Below are positions 51,056 to 61,802 of a stretch of 64,000 nt of DNA, in pieces. Made by a program: the position numbers and the translations under genes. Source of the DNA: JAJPHF01 sp035293805 (lineage in GTDB: Bacteria; Chloroflexota; UBA6077; JAJPHF01); NCBI GenBank assembly GCA_035293805.1, contig DATGMD010000055.1, forward strand, positions 66,655 to 130,654. The letters run 5' to 3'. The notes beneath the pieces were generated by a model. That model worked only from the letters and a program-made list of their open reading frames with translations. It was not told the origin of the DNA and made no database searches. Positions within the stretch are counted from its first letter, which is position 1; each line of letters starts with the position of its first letter.

Positions 51056-52588
51056 GTGCTGAGTGCTGAGTCTGCCGGCACCGCTCAGACAGCCCGCCAG
51101 GCGTCGCGCCATACCGCAACCGCGCGGATCGACGCCGCGCTCCGAGAGGCAATCCGCGCGCTGCACGTGGACGGCGTGCCGGCCGGGGCCGTCGTGCTCG
51201 TGGGGGTGTCGGGCGGGCAGGACTCGCTCTGTCTGGCGCACGCGCTGTGGCGCCTGCGCGCCGAGCACGGCTGGGCGCTGCACGTCGTCCACGTGGATCA
51301 CGGGATTCGCGCCGAGGGGGCAGCGGAGGGGGCCTACGTCGCCGCGGTGTGCGGCGCGTGGGGGCTGCCGGTGCGCGTCATGCGGGTGGACGTGCGAGGC
51401 TACCAGCGGCGCGAGCGGCTGAACGTGCAGGAGGCGGCGCGCTACGCGCGCTACCAGGCGTTCGCGCGGGAGGCTGAGGCCCGAGGGGCGGCGGGCGTGG
51501 CGGTAGCGCACACGGCCGACGACGTGGCGGAGACGCTGCTGCTGCACCTGCTGCGCGGCGCGGGGCTGGACGGGCTGGCCGCGATGCCGCTCGCGCGGGC
51601 GCTGCCGGCGGCCGCGCTGGGGCCAGCGGACGATGGCGGGCCGCTGCCCTCGGCGCTGCGCGTGCTGCGGCCGCTGCTGACGGTCGCACGGGCGGATACG
51701 GCCGCGTACTGCGCGGAGCAGAGGTTGCGCCCCGTGCCGGCCGAGCCAGTCCACTACCGGCGCGACCGCCTGCGCCACGACTTGCTGCCGGCACTGCAAG
51801 GGTATAACCCGGCGGTGCGCCGCGCGCTGGCCGGGGCGGCGGCCGCGCTGGCCGAGGAGCGCGCGGCGCTCGACACCTGGGCGGCGCGGCTGTTGGAACA
51901 GCTGCCGCGCGACAGCGAGCAGGTGGTAATCCCGCTCGGCGAGTGGCGCGCGCTGCCGACGGCGATGCAGAAGCGGCTGCTCGGCGCGGCGGCGGCGGCG
52001 CTCGGCGGCCCGCGCACGCGGCTCGGCCGGCGGCAGCTCGCCAGCGCACTGCGGCTGGCCGGCGGGCAAGCGGGGCGGGGGATCGACCTGCCCAGCGGCT
52101 TGCGGCTGGAGCGGGAGCCGGCGGCGCTGCGCCTGCGCCGGCGCGGGGCGCCGTCTTCTGCGCCAGCGGGGCCCTGGCACTTGCCCGTGCCAGGCGCGGT
52201 GGCGATCCCGGGCGTGGGGACGCTGCGCGCGGAGCGCTGCCCGGCGCCGCCGCGGGCGCTCGCTGACACGCCGCCCACGGAATGTTGGCTGGACGCGGCG
52301 GCGGTGGCCGAGCCGCTGACCGTGCGCTGGCGGCAGCCGGGCGACCGCTTCCAGCCGCTGGGGATGGCAAGCGAGAAGCGCTTGCAGGACTTCCTGGTGG
52401 ACGCGCGGGTGCCGCGGGCGACGCGCGCCCGGCTGCCGCTCGTCGTAGCGGGCGGCCGCATCGCCTGGGTGGTCGGGCAGCGCATCGCGGAGTGGGCGCG
52501 CGTGCGCCCCGAGACGGGAGCGGTGCTGCACCTGACGTTCGAGCCAGTGCGGCCGGATAGGGTGACAGAGCGCGGCGAAGGGTACTAG
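51056..52588 (+). CDS. tilS: tRNA(Ile)-lysidine synthase
   Basis: TilS converts C34 of the CAU tRNA-Ile to lysidine so that it reads AUA. The 510-residue protein carries the PP-loop SGGQDS (about 52-57), the VVHVDHGIR strand, the catalytic NVQEAARYARYQAF and VAHTADDVAETLLLHLLRG segments, and a C-terminal TilS domain (EKRLQDFLVDARVPRATR). The start is uncertain: GTG 51056 lies within tandem GTGCTGAGT repeats (51041-51068), and the first 25 residues resemble the repeat-derived N-terminus of PyrB. Ten bases separate it from hpt. Confidence 0.94.
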   Translation: MLSAESAGTAQTARQASRHTATARIDAALREAIRALHVDGVPAGAVVLVGVSGGQDSLCLAHALWRLRAEHGWALHVVHVDHGIRAEGAAEGAYVAAVCGAWGLPVRVMRVDVRGYQRRERLNVQEAARYARYQAFAREAEARGAAGVAVAHTADDVAETLLLHLLRGAGLDGLAAMPLARALPAAALGPADDGGPLPSALRVLRPLLTVARADTAAYCAEQRLRPVPAEPVHYRRDRLRHDLLPALQGYNPAVRRALAGAAAALAEERAALDTWAARLLEQLPRDSEQVVIPLGEWRALPTAMQKRLLGAAAAALGGPRTRLGRRQLASALRLAGGQAGRGIDLPSGLRLEREPAALRLRRRGAPSSAPAGPWHLPVPGAVAIPGVGTLRAERCPAPPRALADTPPTECWLDAAAVAEPLTVRWRQPGDRFQPLGMASEKRLQDFLVDARVPRATRARLPLVVAGGRIAWVVGQRIAEWARVRPETGAVLHLTFEPVRPDRVTERGEGY

Positions 52589-52597
52589 GGATAGCAA

Positions 52598-53179
52598 GTG
52601 CAGTTAAGGACGCGGCTGTCGCACCCGGCGACGTGCCACCCGGACGTCGCGGGGGTGCTGGTCTCGGAACGGGCACTGGCACGTCGTGTGCGAGAGCTAG
52701 GGGCGGAGATCAGCCGCGATTACGCGGGCCGGGAGATCCTGCTGGTTGGCGTGCTGCGGGCCGGGCTGGTGTTCCTGGCGGACCTGGCGCGGGCGATCTC
52801 GGTGCCGGTGCGCGTCGACTGTCTGGCGGCGGCGAGCTACGGGGCCGGCACGAGCAGCAGCGGCGCGGTGCGCATCACCCGCGACTTGGACGAGTCGCTG
52901 GCGGGCCGGCACGTGCTGGTGGTGGACACGGTGCTGGACACGGGGCTGACGCTGCGGGCCCTGGACGCGGCGCTGCGGGCGCGCGGGCCGGCGAGCGTGC
53001 GGTACTGCGTGCTGTTGCAGAAGGACCGCGGCGGGCCGCCGCCATTTCGGGCGGACTACGTGGGGTTTACCATTCCCGACCGCTTCGTCGTGGGCTACGG
53101 GCTGGATTACGCACAGCGATTTCGTAACCTGCCCTACGTGGGCGTGCTGCGCCGCCCGGTATACGAAGGTACTAGCTAA
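52598..53179 (+). CDS. hpt: Hypoxanthine phosphoribosyltransferase family protein
   Basis: Salvages hypoxanthine or guanine to IMP or GMP. The 193-residue protein has the VGVLRAGLVFLADLARAI helix-strand pair, AASYGAGTSSSGAVRI flexible loop and a PRPP motif reading VVDTVLDTGLTL. Family members usually have VEDIVDTG, so the acidic pair is changed (Asp-Thr instead of Glu-Asp), though the DTG core is kept. The YVGFTIPDRFVVGYGLDYAQRFRNLPYVGVL ending is classical for Hpt. GTG 52598 has only a weak AGGGAT site. Its place between tilS and ftsH supports the name. Confidence 0.9.
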   Translation: MQLRTRLSHPATCHPDVAGVLVSERALARRVRELGAEISRDYAGREILLVGVLRAGLVFLADLARAISVPVRVDCLAAASYGAGTSSSGAVRITRDLDESLAGRHVLVVDTVLDTGLTLRALDAALRARGPASVRYCVLLQKDRGGPPPFRADYVGFTIPDRFVVGYGLDYAQRFRNLPYVGVLRRPVYEGTS

Positions 53180-53195
53180 GGAAGTACGCGATTGG

Positions 53196-53224
53196 TTGGG
53201 GGGTATTAGGGCGTCTGATATAAT
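53196..53224 (+). promoter_or_regulatory. Putative ftsH promoter
   Basis: A perfect TATAAT (53219-53224) stands out in GC-rich sequence, with TTGGGG (53196-53201) 17 bases upstream. It lies in the 184-base hpt-ftsH gap, suggesting ftsH has its own promoter in addition to read-through. Confidence 0.6.
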
Positions 53225-53363
53225 TCCCGCGAGACGGGCGTATGGCCGCACCGGGCGCGGGCTGGCGCACGCCGCGTCGGGCTCGCGCTCCTGACCCGAT
53301 GGCTCTCACTGGCGACCTCTCGGCCACGGCCGGCGGCGCCGCCGGCACGTTGGAGGACAGTGC

Positions 53364-55301
<1,938 letters not shown>

Positions 55302-55318
55302 GCCGACGCGACGACGAG

Positions 55319-55350
55319 ACGGGGCCCCAAGCGGGGCCCCGTTTTTGTTT
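55319..55350 (+). terminator. ftsH intrinsic terminator
   Basis: ACGGGGCCCC (55319-55328), loop AAGC, GGGGCCCCGT (55333-55342), then TTTTGTTT. A perfect ten-pair stem with T-tract, 18 bases after the ftsH stop. Confidence 0.93.
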
Positions 55351-55369
55351 CTCCTGGGCGGAGGCCAAA

Positions 55370-56404
55370 ATGACGACTGGACTGTACTATTCGCCGAAGT
55401 ACCTGGCGCACGCGGCGGCAGGGCACCCGGAGTCGCCGGCGCGGCTGGAGACGGCGTGGGCGCAGCTGCAGCGGTACGGGCTGCTGAGCGACGTGGCGGT
55501 GGCCGAGCCGCCGCCCGCGGAGCTGGCAGACCTGGAGCGGGTGCATACGCCGGCCCACGTCCGGGCCGTGCGGGCCATCGCGGCGGACGGCGGCGGCTGG
55601 ATCGACGCCGACACCTTCGTGGCGGCGGCGTCGTACGAGGCGGCGCTGCTGGCCGCGGGGGCGGGGATCGCGGGGGCCGAGGCCGTGCTGAGCGGGCGGC
55701 AGGCGAACGCCTTCGCGCTCGTGCGCCCGCCGGGGCATCACGCGCTGCCCGACCGCGCGATGGGGTTCTGCCTGTTCAACAACGTGGCGGTGGCGGCCGC
55801 GTGGGCGCGGGCGCGCGGCGGCGCCGAGCGCGTGCTGATCGTGGACTTCGACGTACACCACGGCAACGGGACGCAGGACATCTTCTACGCGCGCGACGAC
55901 GTGATCCTGTTCTCAACGCACCAGTTCCCGCTGTATCCGGGGACGGGGCGGCTGGGCGAGACAGGCGTCGGGGCGGGCAAGGGCTACAGCGTGAACCTGC
56001 CGCTGCCGCCGGGGTGCGGGGACGCGGTGTACGGGCGGGCGTTCGACGAGGTGCTGGCGCCGCTGGCGCGGCGCTGGCGGCCGGACCTGATCCTGGTGTC
56101 GGCGGGCTATGACGCGCATTTCAGCGACCCGCTAGCGAACATGCGGCTGACGGTGGATGGCTACGTGGCGCTGGTCGAGCGGCTGTGCGCGCTGGCGCGC
56201 GAGCTATGCGGGGGGCGGCTGGTGGCGCTGCTCGAGGGCGGCTACAATCTCGGCGCGGTGGCGGCATCGGTGGTGGCGACGTGTCAGGTGCTGGCGGGCC
56301 AGGCGCCGATCGGCGATCCGCTCGGGGCGCCGCCCGCCGCGCCGCCGCCGCGGGACGCCGACGCGGTGCTGGCGGCCGCGCGCGAACTGCACCGCATCTC
56401 CTAG
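55370..56404 (+). CDS. Histone-deacetylase-family (class II-like) amidohydrolase
   Basis: A 344-residue arginase/deacetylase-fold enzyme. The active site is readable: RPPGHHAL (the tandem His pair), FCLFNNVAVAA, zinc ligands Asp and His in VDFDVHHGNGTQD, the second Asp in SAGYDAHFSDPLA, and a C-terminal GGYN (LLEGGYNLGA) carrying the usual Gly-rich loop. In bacteria such proteins deacetylate polyamines, acetoin-linked substrates or protein lysines; no neighbouring gene indicates which. ATG 55370 follows CTGGGCGGAGG. Confidence 0.92.
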   Translation: MTTGLYYSPKYLAHAAAGHPESPARLETAWAQLQRYGLLSDVAVAEPPPAELADLERVHTPAHVRAVRAIAADGGGWIDADTFVAAASYEAALLAAGAGIAGAEAVLSGRQANAFALVRPPGHHALPDRAMGFCLFNNVAVAAAWARARGGAERVLIVDFDVHHGNGTQDIFYARDDVILFSTHQFPLYPGTGRLGETGVGAGKGYSVNLPLPPGCGDAVYGRAFDEVLAPLARRWRPDLILVSAGYDAHFSDPLANMRLTVDGYVALVERLCALARELCGGRLVALLEGGYNLGAVAASVVATCQVLAGQAPIGDPLGAPPAAPPPRDADAVLAAARELHRIS

Positions 56405-56461
56405 TAGACCGTACCGACGCAATCCTTACCCGGCAGCAGGCGGGCTCGTATAATTGCCCGC

Positions 56462-56582
56462 GTTAACCGGTTTTCGCACCGATAGCGCTTTCCGGGGCGA
56501 TCGAGCCCGGCAGGGGCGGGGGGCGGCAGGGGCTCGTCCCCTGCCCTACCTCACGGCTCAACGCAGACGAAAACCGCTTTAG
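56462..56582. repeat. MITE-like inverted element
   Basis: Ends read AACCGGTTTTCG (left) and CGAAAACCGCTT (right), inverted to each other over about nine bases. The centre holds the GGGCGGCAGGGG...CCCCTGCCCTAC hairpin (56521-56549), and GGCTCAACGC lies before the right end. The same module order appears at 23716-23812. It occupies the gap before the LCP gene. Confidence 0.65.
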
Positions 56583-56632
56583 CCGCGCGGTCCGTGGGAC
56601 ATGGGTCCGGGCGGATGGGTTGGGGAGGCGGC

Positions 56633-57913
56633 GTGGACGAGGCCGCTCATTACGCGTCCTCTGTACACCAGTTCCCTTTGTCTCACTTGAGTCCCGCCTG
56701 GGCAGCGCGCCGCGTGGTGCGCCTCGCGCTGCTGCCGACCGTGACGCTGCTGTACACGCTCTTCGTGCTGGGCGGCTTCATGTGCGGCGCGCTGGGACTC
56801 GCGGCGGTCGCCCGTCCGGCCAACGGCCCGCCCGGCGCTCTGACGTCGTTCGCTCGCGGGCACGCACCGGCGGCGCATGCGGTAGGCGACTCCACCCCGC
56901 TTGGGGAGTGGTTGTCCATCCCGGGGGCGCTGACGCACATGACGGGCCAGCAAGTACCGCGGCTCGACACCTCGGGCGTTGACGTGGCCGAGGACGGGGC
57001 GAAAGCGCCGACGGGCGACGTCGGCGAGGCCGGTGGCGCGACCAACTGGCCTACGCCGCCGCCTCCACCCAGCGCGAGCGGCCCACTGCTTCCCCAGCAT
57101 CGATTCACCATCCTGCTCCTGGGCAGCGACGACGATCTGAAATTCACGCCGAACGCGGTGCTTACGCAGTCGATGATCCTGGTGAGCGTGGACCCGCAGA
57201 CTGCCGACGTGGCGCTGGTCTCCATCCCGCGGGACTTCTGGGTCCCGATCCGGGGTTACGGCTACGCGAAAATCGACGTGGCCTACGAGGTTGGGGGGAT
57301 CGCGCTCGCGCGCGCGACGGTCGAGCAGCTCTTCGGGATCAGCGTGGACTACTACGGGTGGGTGGGGCTCAACGGCCTGGTCCAGGTAATCGACAGTCTG
57401 GGCGGGGTCGACGTGACGGTCCTACACCCGGTACTGGACGAAGCCTATCCCGACGATCTGGAGGGGCCGGACCCTTACGCTTACCATCGTCTGTACATCC
57501 CCGCGGGCCCGCAACACCTCGACGGTCGGACGGCGCTCCAATACGTTCGCTCGCGCCACGGGGACCTGCAGTCGGACTTCGGGCGCTCGGCCCGCCAGCA
57601 GCAGGTGCTCCTGGCGCTCAAGGACCTAGCCCGCGACCCGGCGGTCACCACGCGCCTGCCGGCCCTGGTCGAGGCGCTGCACGACGCGGTGAAGACCGAC
57701 CTCTCGCTGCCGGCCATCGCCCAGCTCGTCGCCCTGGCACGGACGATTGGCCCCGATCACATCCAGCAGCGGGTGCTGGCGGCGCCGCAGTACGCCACGC
57801 TCGGCTGGTCGCCGGATCACCAGCAGCAGGTCGTCTACCCCAACTGGGACCGGATCCGGCCGGAGATCGCGCGCCTTCTGCGCCCCGGCGAGGCCTCTGG
57901 TCTCGGCCGCTAG
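56633..57913 (+). CDS. LytR-CpsA-Psr (LCP) family protein
   Basis: LCP enzymes transfer lipid-linked glycans to peptidoglycan or other envelope acceptors. The 426-residue protein has one N-terminal membrane helix (about residues 36-56), a Pro-rich spacer and the LCP domain from about residue 158. This opens with FTILLLGSDDDLKF and has VSIPRDFWVPI with the conserved Arg and Asp, GYAKIDVAYEVGG, the DSLGGVDV strand and LDGRTALQYVRSRHGDLQSD with Arg residues that bind the pyrophosphate. GTG 56633 is chosen for its GGGGAGG site. Confidence 0.92.
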   Translation: MDEAAHYASSVHQFPLSHLSPAWAARRVVRLALLPTVTLLYTLFVLGGFMCGALGLAAVARPANGPPGALTSFARGHAPAAHAVGDSTPLGEWLSIPGALTHMTGQQVPRLDTSGVDVAEDGAKAPTGDVGEAGGATNWPTPPPPPSASGPLLPQHRFTILLLGSDDDLKFTPNAVLTQSMILVSVDPQTADVALVSIPRDFWVPIRGYGYAKIDVAYEVGGIALARATVEQLFGISVDYYGWVGLNGLVQVIDSLGGVDVTVLHPVLDEAYPDDLEGPDPYAYHRLYIPAGPQHLDGRTALQYVRSRHGDLQSDFGRSARQQQVLLALKDLARDPAVTTRLPALVEALHDAVKTDLSLPAIAQLVALARTIGPDHIQQRVLAAPQYATLGWSPDHQQQVVYPNWDRIRPEIARLLRPGEASGLGR

Positions 57914-57922
57914 TCCGGGTGG

Positions 57923-59152
57923 TCACGAGCGGACCGCTTGCAACCACTGCCGCACCTCGGCCGCCGCACTATTGGTGATCCAAACAGGGCGCGCGGTCGC
58001 ATCGAGGCCGTCGCCCCGGGTGATCTGGCGAGGGGGGCCCAGCACGAAGGCGCCGTCATCGCCCTCCGTCAAGGACCGGACCCAGAGCTGAAAGCGCCGG
58101 TCGGTCAGCGCGAGGTACGCGAGCTGCGTGCCATCCGGGCTCCAGGCCGGCTGCGCGATCGTGCCCGTGGCCACCTGCTGCAGGTCCGTGAGCCGCGGCG
58201 CGTCCGTCGTCGCGATTCGGCCGACGTAGAGATTCTCCTCCCGCCCGTCGGTCTGCACGAACGCCAGGGTGACACCGTCTGGGGCGACGCTCGCCTGGCG
58301 GGCGGGATGCTCGGCGGCCGTGAGCGGGACCGCTTGCTGGGCGTCGACGCGGAGCCGGGCCAGGCCCTCGACGAGATCGCCGCTGTCGGTGTATCGATAG
58401 CGGGTGAAAACGAGCGTATTTGGCTCCTGGGGATCGACCGCGATATCCTGATCGCCCCCCGTGTACGGCTGGGGATGCGTGATCTGGCGGACGTGCCCGT
58501 CCGGGAGGTCGAGCTGCCAGATCGCCAGATCGCCGACCCCGGCGGCCTCCTTGTTCAGGTCGGCGAGCATGTAGAGCCCGCTCCCATCGGGCAGCAGGGT
58601 AGGCTGCGCCACCCAATGGTTGGCGGCGACGATCGCCGCGGCGTTGTGCGTGAGGGGGTGGGGCAGCATCGCGGGACCGGCGGCCCAGAGGTCCGAGGCG
58701 TTCCTGGCGCGCTTTACCCAGACGAGCAGGTCGTCGGCCAGCGCGGGTTGGGTGAGCTGGCCGTCGTCGGTCAACTGATACGTCTCGACGCCGTTGGTCT
58801 CCCAGAGGTCGCCGCCCGCCGCGTAGAGAAACCAGGCGGCGGGGGCCGCGCGGGGCGGCGCCGGTCGCGGACGGAAGCTATCGACGACGGTGTGAAGGTC
58901 CGTCCCCAAGGACGCTGGGCGCTCCGCGCTCGGGTCTGGCGCGGTGGTCGCGACTGTCGCGGCAACAACGTGCAGCAGTCGGGTCAGGCCGAGCAGCCCG
59001 ACGAAGATGCCGCCGCTCACGTAGATTACCAGGAGGGCCAAGGCTAGGGCGAGGAGGCGCCCCCGGGGACGGGCGGCTGCGCTCTGCCCACGCCCAAGCT
59101 CGTCCGTGGAGTGCGGTGTTGCGGGGCCCCCCGGGCCAGGGAGCGCGGTCAC
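57923..59152 (-). CDS. Membrane-anchored WD40-like/TolB-type beta-propeller protein
   Basis: A 409-residue protein with one N-terminal membrane helix (about 33-57) and an extracytoplasmic propeller. TolB-like repeats are seen as TLLPDGSGLYMLADLN, SVAPDGVTLAFVQTDG and PAWSPDGTQLAYLALTD, the last being the classic WSPDG motif. It probably binds protein or surface ligands. GTG 59152 with GGAGGTCAC upstream fixes the start. It converges on the LCP gene with only nine bases between stops, and diverges from the formamidase gene. Confidence 0.8.
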   Translation of the reverse strand: MTALPGPGGPATPHSTDELGRGQSAAARPRGRLLALALALLVIYVSGGIFVGLLGLTRLLHVVAATVATTAPDPSAERPASLGTDLHTVVDSFRPRPAPPRAAPAAWFLYAAGGDLWETNGVETYQLTDDGQLTQPALADDLLVWVKRARNASDLWAAGPAMLPHPLTHNAAAIVAANHWVAQPTLLPDGSGLYMLADLNKEAAGVGDLAIWQLDLPDGHVRQITHPQPYTGGDQDIAVDPQEPNTLVFTRYRYTDSGDLVEGLARLRVDAQQAVPLTAAEHPARQASVAPDGVTLAFVQTDGREENLYVGRIATTDAPRLTDLQQVATGTIAQPAWSPDGTQLAYLALTDRRFQLWVRSLTEGDDGAFVLGPPRQITRGDGLDATARPVWITNSAAAEVRQWLQAVRS

Positions 59153-59363
59153 GTGACCTCCTGCGGGCCAGATGGCTCAGGCGAAGGGGCCAGCGGCGCC
59201 GTCCCAGCAGCCGCAGGAGTATAGTCCGGCGCAACATCGGCTGGCGCGGATTGCGTACGGCGCGCGCCCACGTCCGGCGCGCGCCGTGGTACGCTGTGCA
59301 GCAAGCCGGGGCAAACGGGCGTTTCGGGCCGTGCGGGGCCCGGGGAGCAGAAAGGGGGCAGCG

Positions 59364-60626
59364 ATGGATGGGTGTTCGCGCGGAGGGCGGCGCTGGGAGC
59401 GCCTACACGACGACCTGGTTGAGGCTGCGGCGGACCTCGACCGGCTCACGCACGACGATACGCTTGACCGCGAGCGGCTGGACGGGTTCATCAGCGCGCG
59501 GAAGGCCACGCGACGCGACGTGCTGAAGCTTGGCGGTGCCCTCGGGTTTACCACGGTCGCATCGCCGCTGCTGGGCGGCGCCGATGCGCATCGGGCGTGG
59601 CCGCTGTACGTCGCGGGTGGCGCGCTGCCGCAGCTCTTCGATCCTGATCCGCAAAGCCGTTCCCATACGATCGAGTCGATTCCGGGCGAGACGGTGGAAC
59701 TGGGCCGCTTCGATCCCACGCGCTCGCCCATCGTCACGATCGACTCGGGCGACATCCTGCACTACCCGAACACGCTGACACACTTCCTGGGGCGCGTCCG
59801 CCCCGGCGTGCCGATTGCGGAGATCGCGCAGCTGCGGCGCGACAATCCCGGGCGCGGCCCGCACTCGATCATCGGCCCGGTGGCAGTGCGCGGGGCCGAG
59901 CCGGGCGACGCGCTGGAACTGCGTATCCTGCGGCTCGACCCCATCGACTTCGCGTTCAACTTCAACAACCCCGCCGACCTGAACACGGGCGCGCTGCCCG
60001 AGGACTTTCCGGATGGGCAGGTGCGCTACTTCGAGGTGGATAGGGACACGATGACGACCCAGTGGGGGCCGAACATTCGCATCCCGCTGGGGCCGTTCCA
60101 GGGCACGCTCGGCGTCTCACCGCCGGTCGACGAGCCCGTCAGCTCCGTGCCCCCGGGGCCGTATGCGGGCAACGTCGACCTACGCGAGCAAGTCGAGGGC
60201 ACGCGGCTATTCGTGCCAGTCTGGAAACCTGGCGCGCTGATCTTCACGGGCGACTCACACGTGGCGCAGGGCGACGGCGAGGTGAACCTGACGGCTATTG
60301 AGTCGGCGATGCGGGAGGCGCGCATCCAGGTGATCCTACACAAGAACACGCCGCTGCGCTGGCCGTTCGCCGAGACGCCCACGCACTGGATCCCGCTGGC
60401 GACTCACGCGGACCTGAACGAGGCGTTCAAGACCTGTTTGCGGAACACGACCGATTTCCTGACCCGCGGCGCGGGGCTGACGCCGCTCGACGCCTACGGG
60501 CTCGCGAGTGTGGCGGTGAGCTTCCGCATCACGCAGGTCGTGGACGCGAACCAAGGGGTCCACGCGATGATCCCGAAGGACTTGTTCGCGGCGGAGGCGC
60601 AGGCGGAGATCAACCCGCTGCGGTGA
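59364..60626 (+). CDS. Acetamidase/formamidase family protein, Tat-exported
   Basis: A 420-residue protein whose fold matches the FmdA/AmdA family. It has the beta-rich core with GPVAVRGAEPGDALELRIL, the LGVSPPVDEPVSSVPPG segment and FTGDSHVAQGDGEVNLTAIE, which carry the conserved residues of the family. Unlike most members it has a twin-arginine signal near residues 48-70 (TRRDVLKLGGALGFTT) after a charged N-terminal stretch, so it should be exported folded. Substrates may be formamide or acetamide, unproven. ATG 59364 follows AAAGGGGG. Confidence 0.88.
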   Translation: MDGCSRGGRRWERLHDDLVEAAADLDRLTHDDTLDRERLDGFISARKATRRDVLKLGGALGFTTVASPLLGGADAHRAWPLYVAGGALPQLFDPDPQSRSHTIESIPGETVELGRFDPTRSPIVTIDSGDILHYPNTLTHFLGRVRPGVPIAEIAQLRRDNPGRGPHSIIGPVAVRGAEPGDALELRILRLDPIDFAFNFNNPADLNTGALPEDFPDGQVRYFEVDRDTMTTQWGPNIRIPLGPFQGTLGVSPPVDEPVSSVPPGPYAGNVDLREQVEGTRLFVPVWKPGALIFTGDSHVAQGDGEVNLTAIESAMREARIQVILHKNTPLRWPFAETPTHWIPLATHADLNEAFKTCLRNTTDFLTRGAGLTPLDAYGLASVAVSFRITQVVDANQGVHAMIPKDLFAAEAQAEINPLR

Positions 60627-60791
60627 GGATAGAGCGCAGCGGGCCGGCGCCGCTCGCTACCGGCACCTGCCAGGCCCGGTCCGGCGCTGTGGCCGTGGCG
60701 GGGGAGTCGAGGTGGCAAGCGGGCGGCGCTTGCCGCTCCGGCGGGGGCGCGCGATACTAGCACGAGACGTGAACGTGGCGGGAGGTACGGG

Positions 60792-61721
60792 GTGCGAAGC
60801 AAGATTACGGTTGTGGGCGCCGGCAACGTGGGGGCGACGGCGGCGCAGGAGATCGCGCGGCGGGACTACGCCGACGTGGTGCTGGTGGACATCATCGAGG
60901 GGCTGCCCCAGGGCAAAGCGCTGGACATGAACGAGGCGGGGCCGGTGCTCGGCTACGAGCCGCGCATCACTGGCACCAACAGCTACGACGAGACGGCCGG
61001 CTCGGACGTGATCGTCATCACGTCGGGCGTTGCCCGCAAGCCGGGGATGAGCCGCGACGACCTGGTGACGACGAACCAGGGCATCGTCGCTTCGGTGACC
61101 AAGCAGGCCGTGGCGGCGTCGCCGAACGCGATCATCGTCTGTGTGACGAACCCGCTGGACGCGATGTGTCACGTCGCCAAGGATACGTCGGGCTTCCCGA
61201 AGCAGCGGGTGGTTGGGATGGCCGGCATCCTGGACACGGCGCGCTTCCGCACGTTCATCGCCTGGGAGACGGGCGCCTCGCCCCGGGACATCTCGGCGAT
61301 GGTGCTGGGCGGCCACGGCGACCAGATGGTGCCGATCGTGTCGGCGACCACCGTGGGCGGGATCCCCCTGCGGCAGCTCGTCGCGGAGGACCGGATCGCG
61401 CAGCTCGTCCAGCGCACGCGGGATGGTGGCGGCGAGCTGGTGAACCTGCTGAAGATGTCGGGCTGGTACGCGCCGGGGGCCGCGATCGCGCAGATGGTGG
61501 ACGCGATCGTGCTCGATCAGAAGCGGGTGCTGCCCTGCACGACGTACCTGGAGGGCGAGTTCGGCATCAGCGGGCTGTACATGGGCGTGCCGGTGAAGCT
61601 GGGCGCGGGCGGCGTCGAGGGGATCGTCGAGTTGCAGCTGACCGAGGCGGAGCAGGCCGAGCTGAAGAAGTCGGCCGACGCGGTGCGCGAGGTCGTGGCG
61701 GTGCTGAACCGCCACCAGTAG
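60792..61721 (+). CDS. mdh: Malate dehydrogenase
   Basis: NAD-dependent malate/oxaloacetate interconversion. The 309-residue LDH-like MDH has the nucleotide-binding start ITVVGAGNVGATAA, VLVDIIEG with the Asp that favours NAD, and the substrate-specificity loop GVARKPGMSRDDL with paired Arg and Met typical of MDH, not LDH. The catalytic pair is in VTNPLDAM and VLGGHGDQMVP. GTG 60792 follows GGGAGG. It converges on pckG; together they link the TCA cycle to PEP. Confidence 0.96.
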   Translation: MRSKITVVGAGNVGATAAQEIARRDYADVVLVDIIEGLPQGKALDMNEAGPVLGYEPRITGTNSYDETAGSDVIVITSGVARKPGMSRDDLVTTNQGIVASVTKQAVAASPNAIIVCVTNPLDAMCHVAKDTSGFPKQRVVGMAGILDTARFRTFIAWETGASPRDISAMVLGGHGDQMVPIVSATTVGGIPLRQLVAEDRIAQLVQRTRDGGGELVNLLKMSGWYAPGAAIAQMVDAIVLDQKRVLPCTTYLEGEFGISGLYMGVPVKLGAGGVEGIVELQLTEAEQAELKKSADAVREVVAVLNRHQ

Positions 61722-61747
61722 GCCGTGGCGCACGGGGCAGAGGCAAG

Positions 61748-61785
61748 GCAGGAGCGGGGGCCGCGGCCCCCGCTCCTGCTTTGCT
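61748..61785. terminator. Bidirectional terminator between mdh and pckG
   Basis: Fifteen-base perfect arms (61748-61762 and 61765-61779) with the extended centre GGCCGCGGCC, followed on the plus strand by TTTGCT. Outer AGGCAAGGCAGG/GCTTTGCT bases extend the stem for the minus strand. It lies between convergent stop codons at 61721 and 61803. Confidence 0.8.
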
Positions 61786-61802
61786 ACCCGCCGAACGAAT
61801 TG

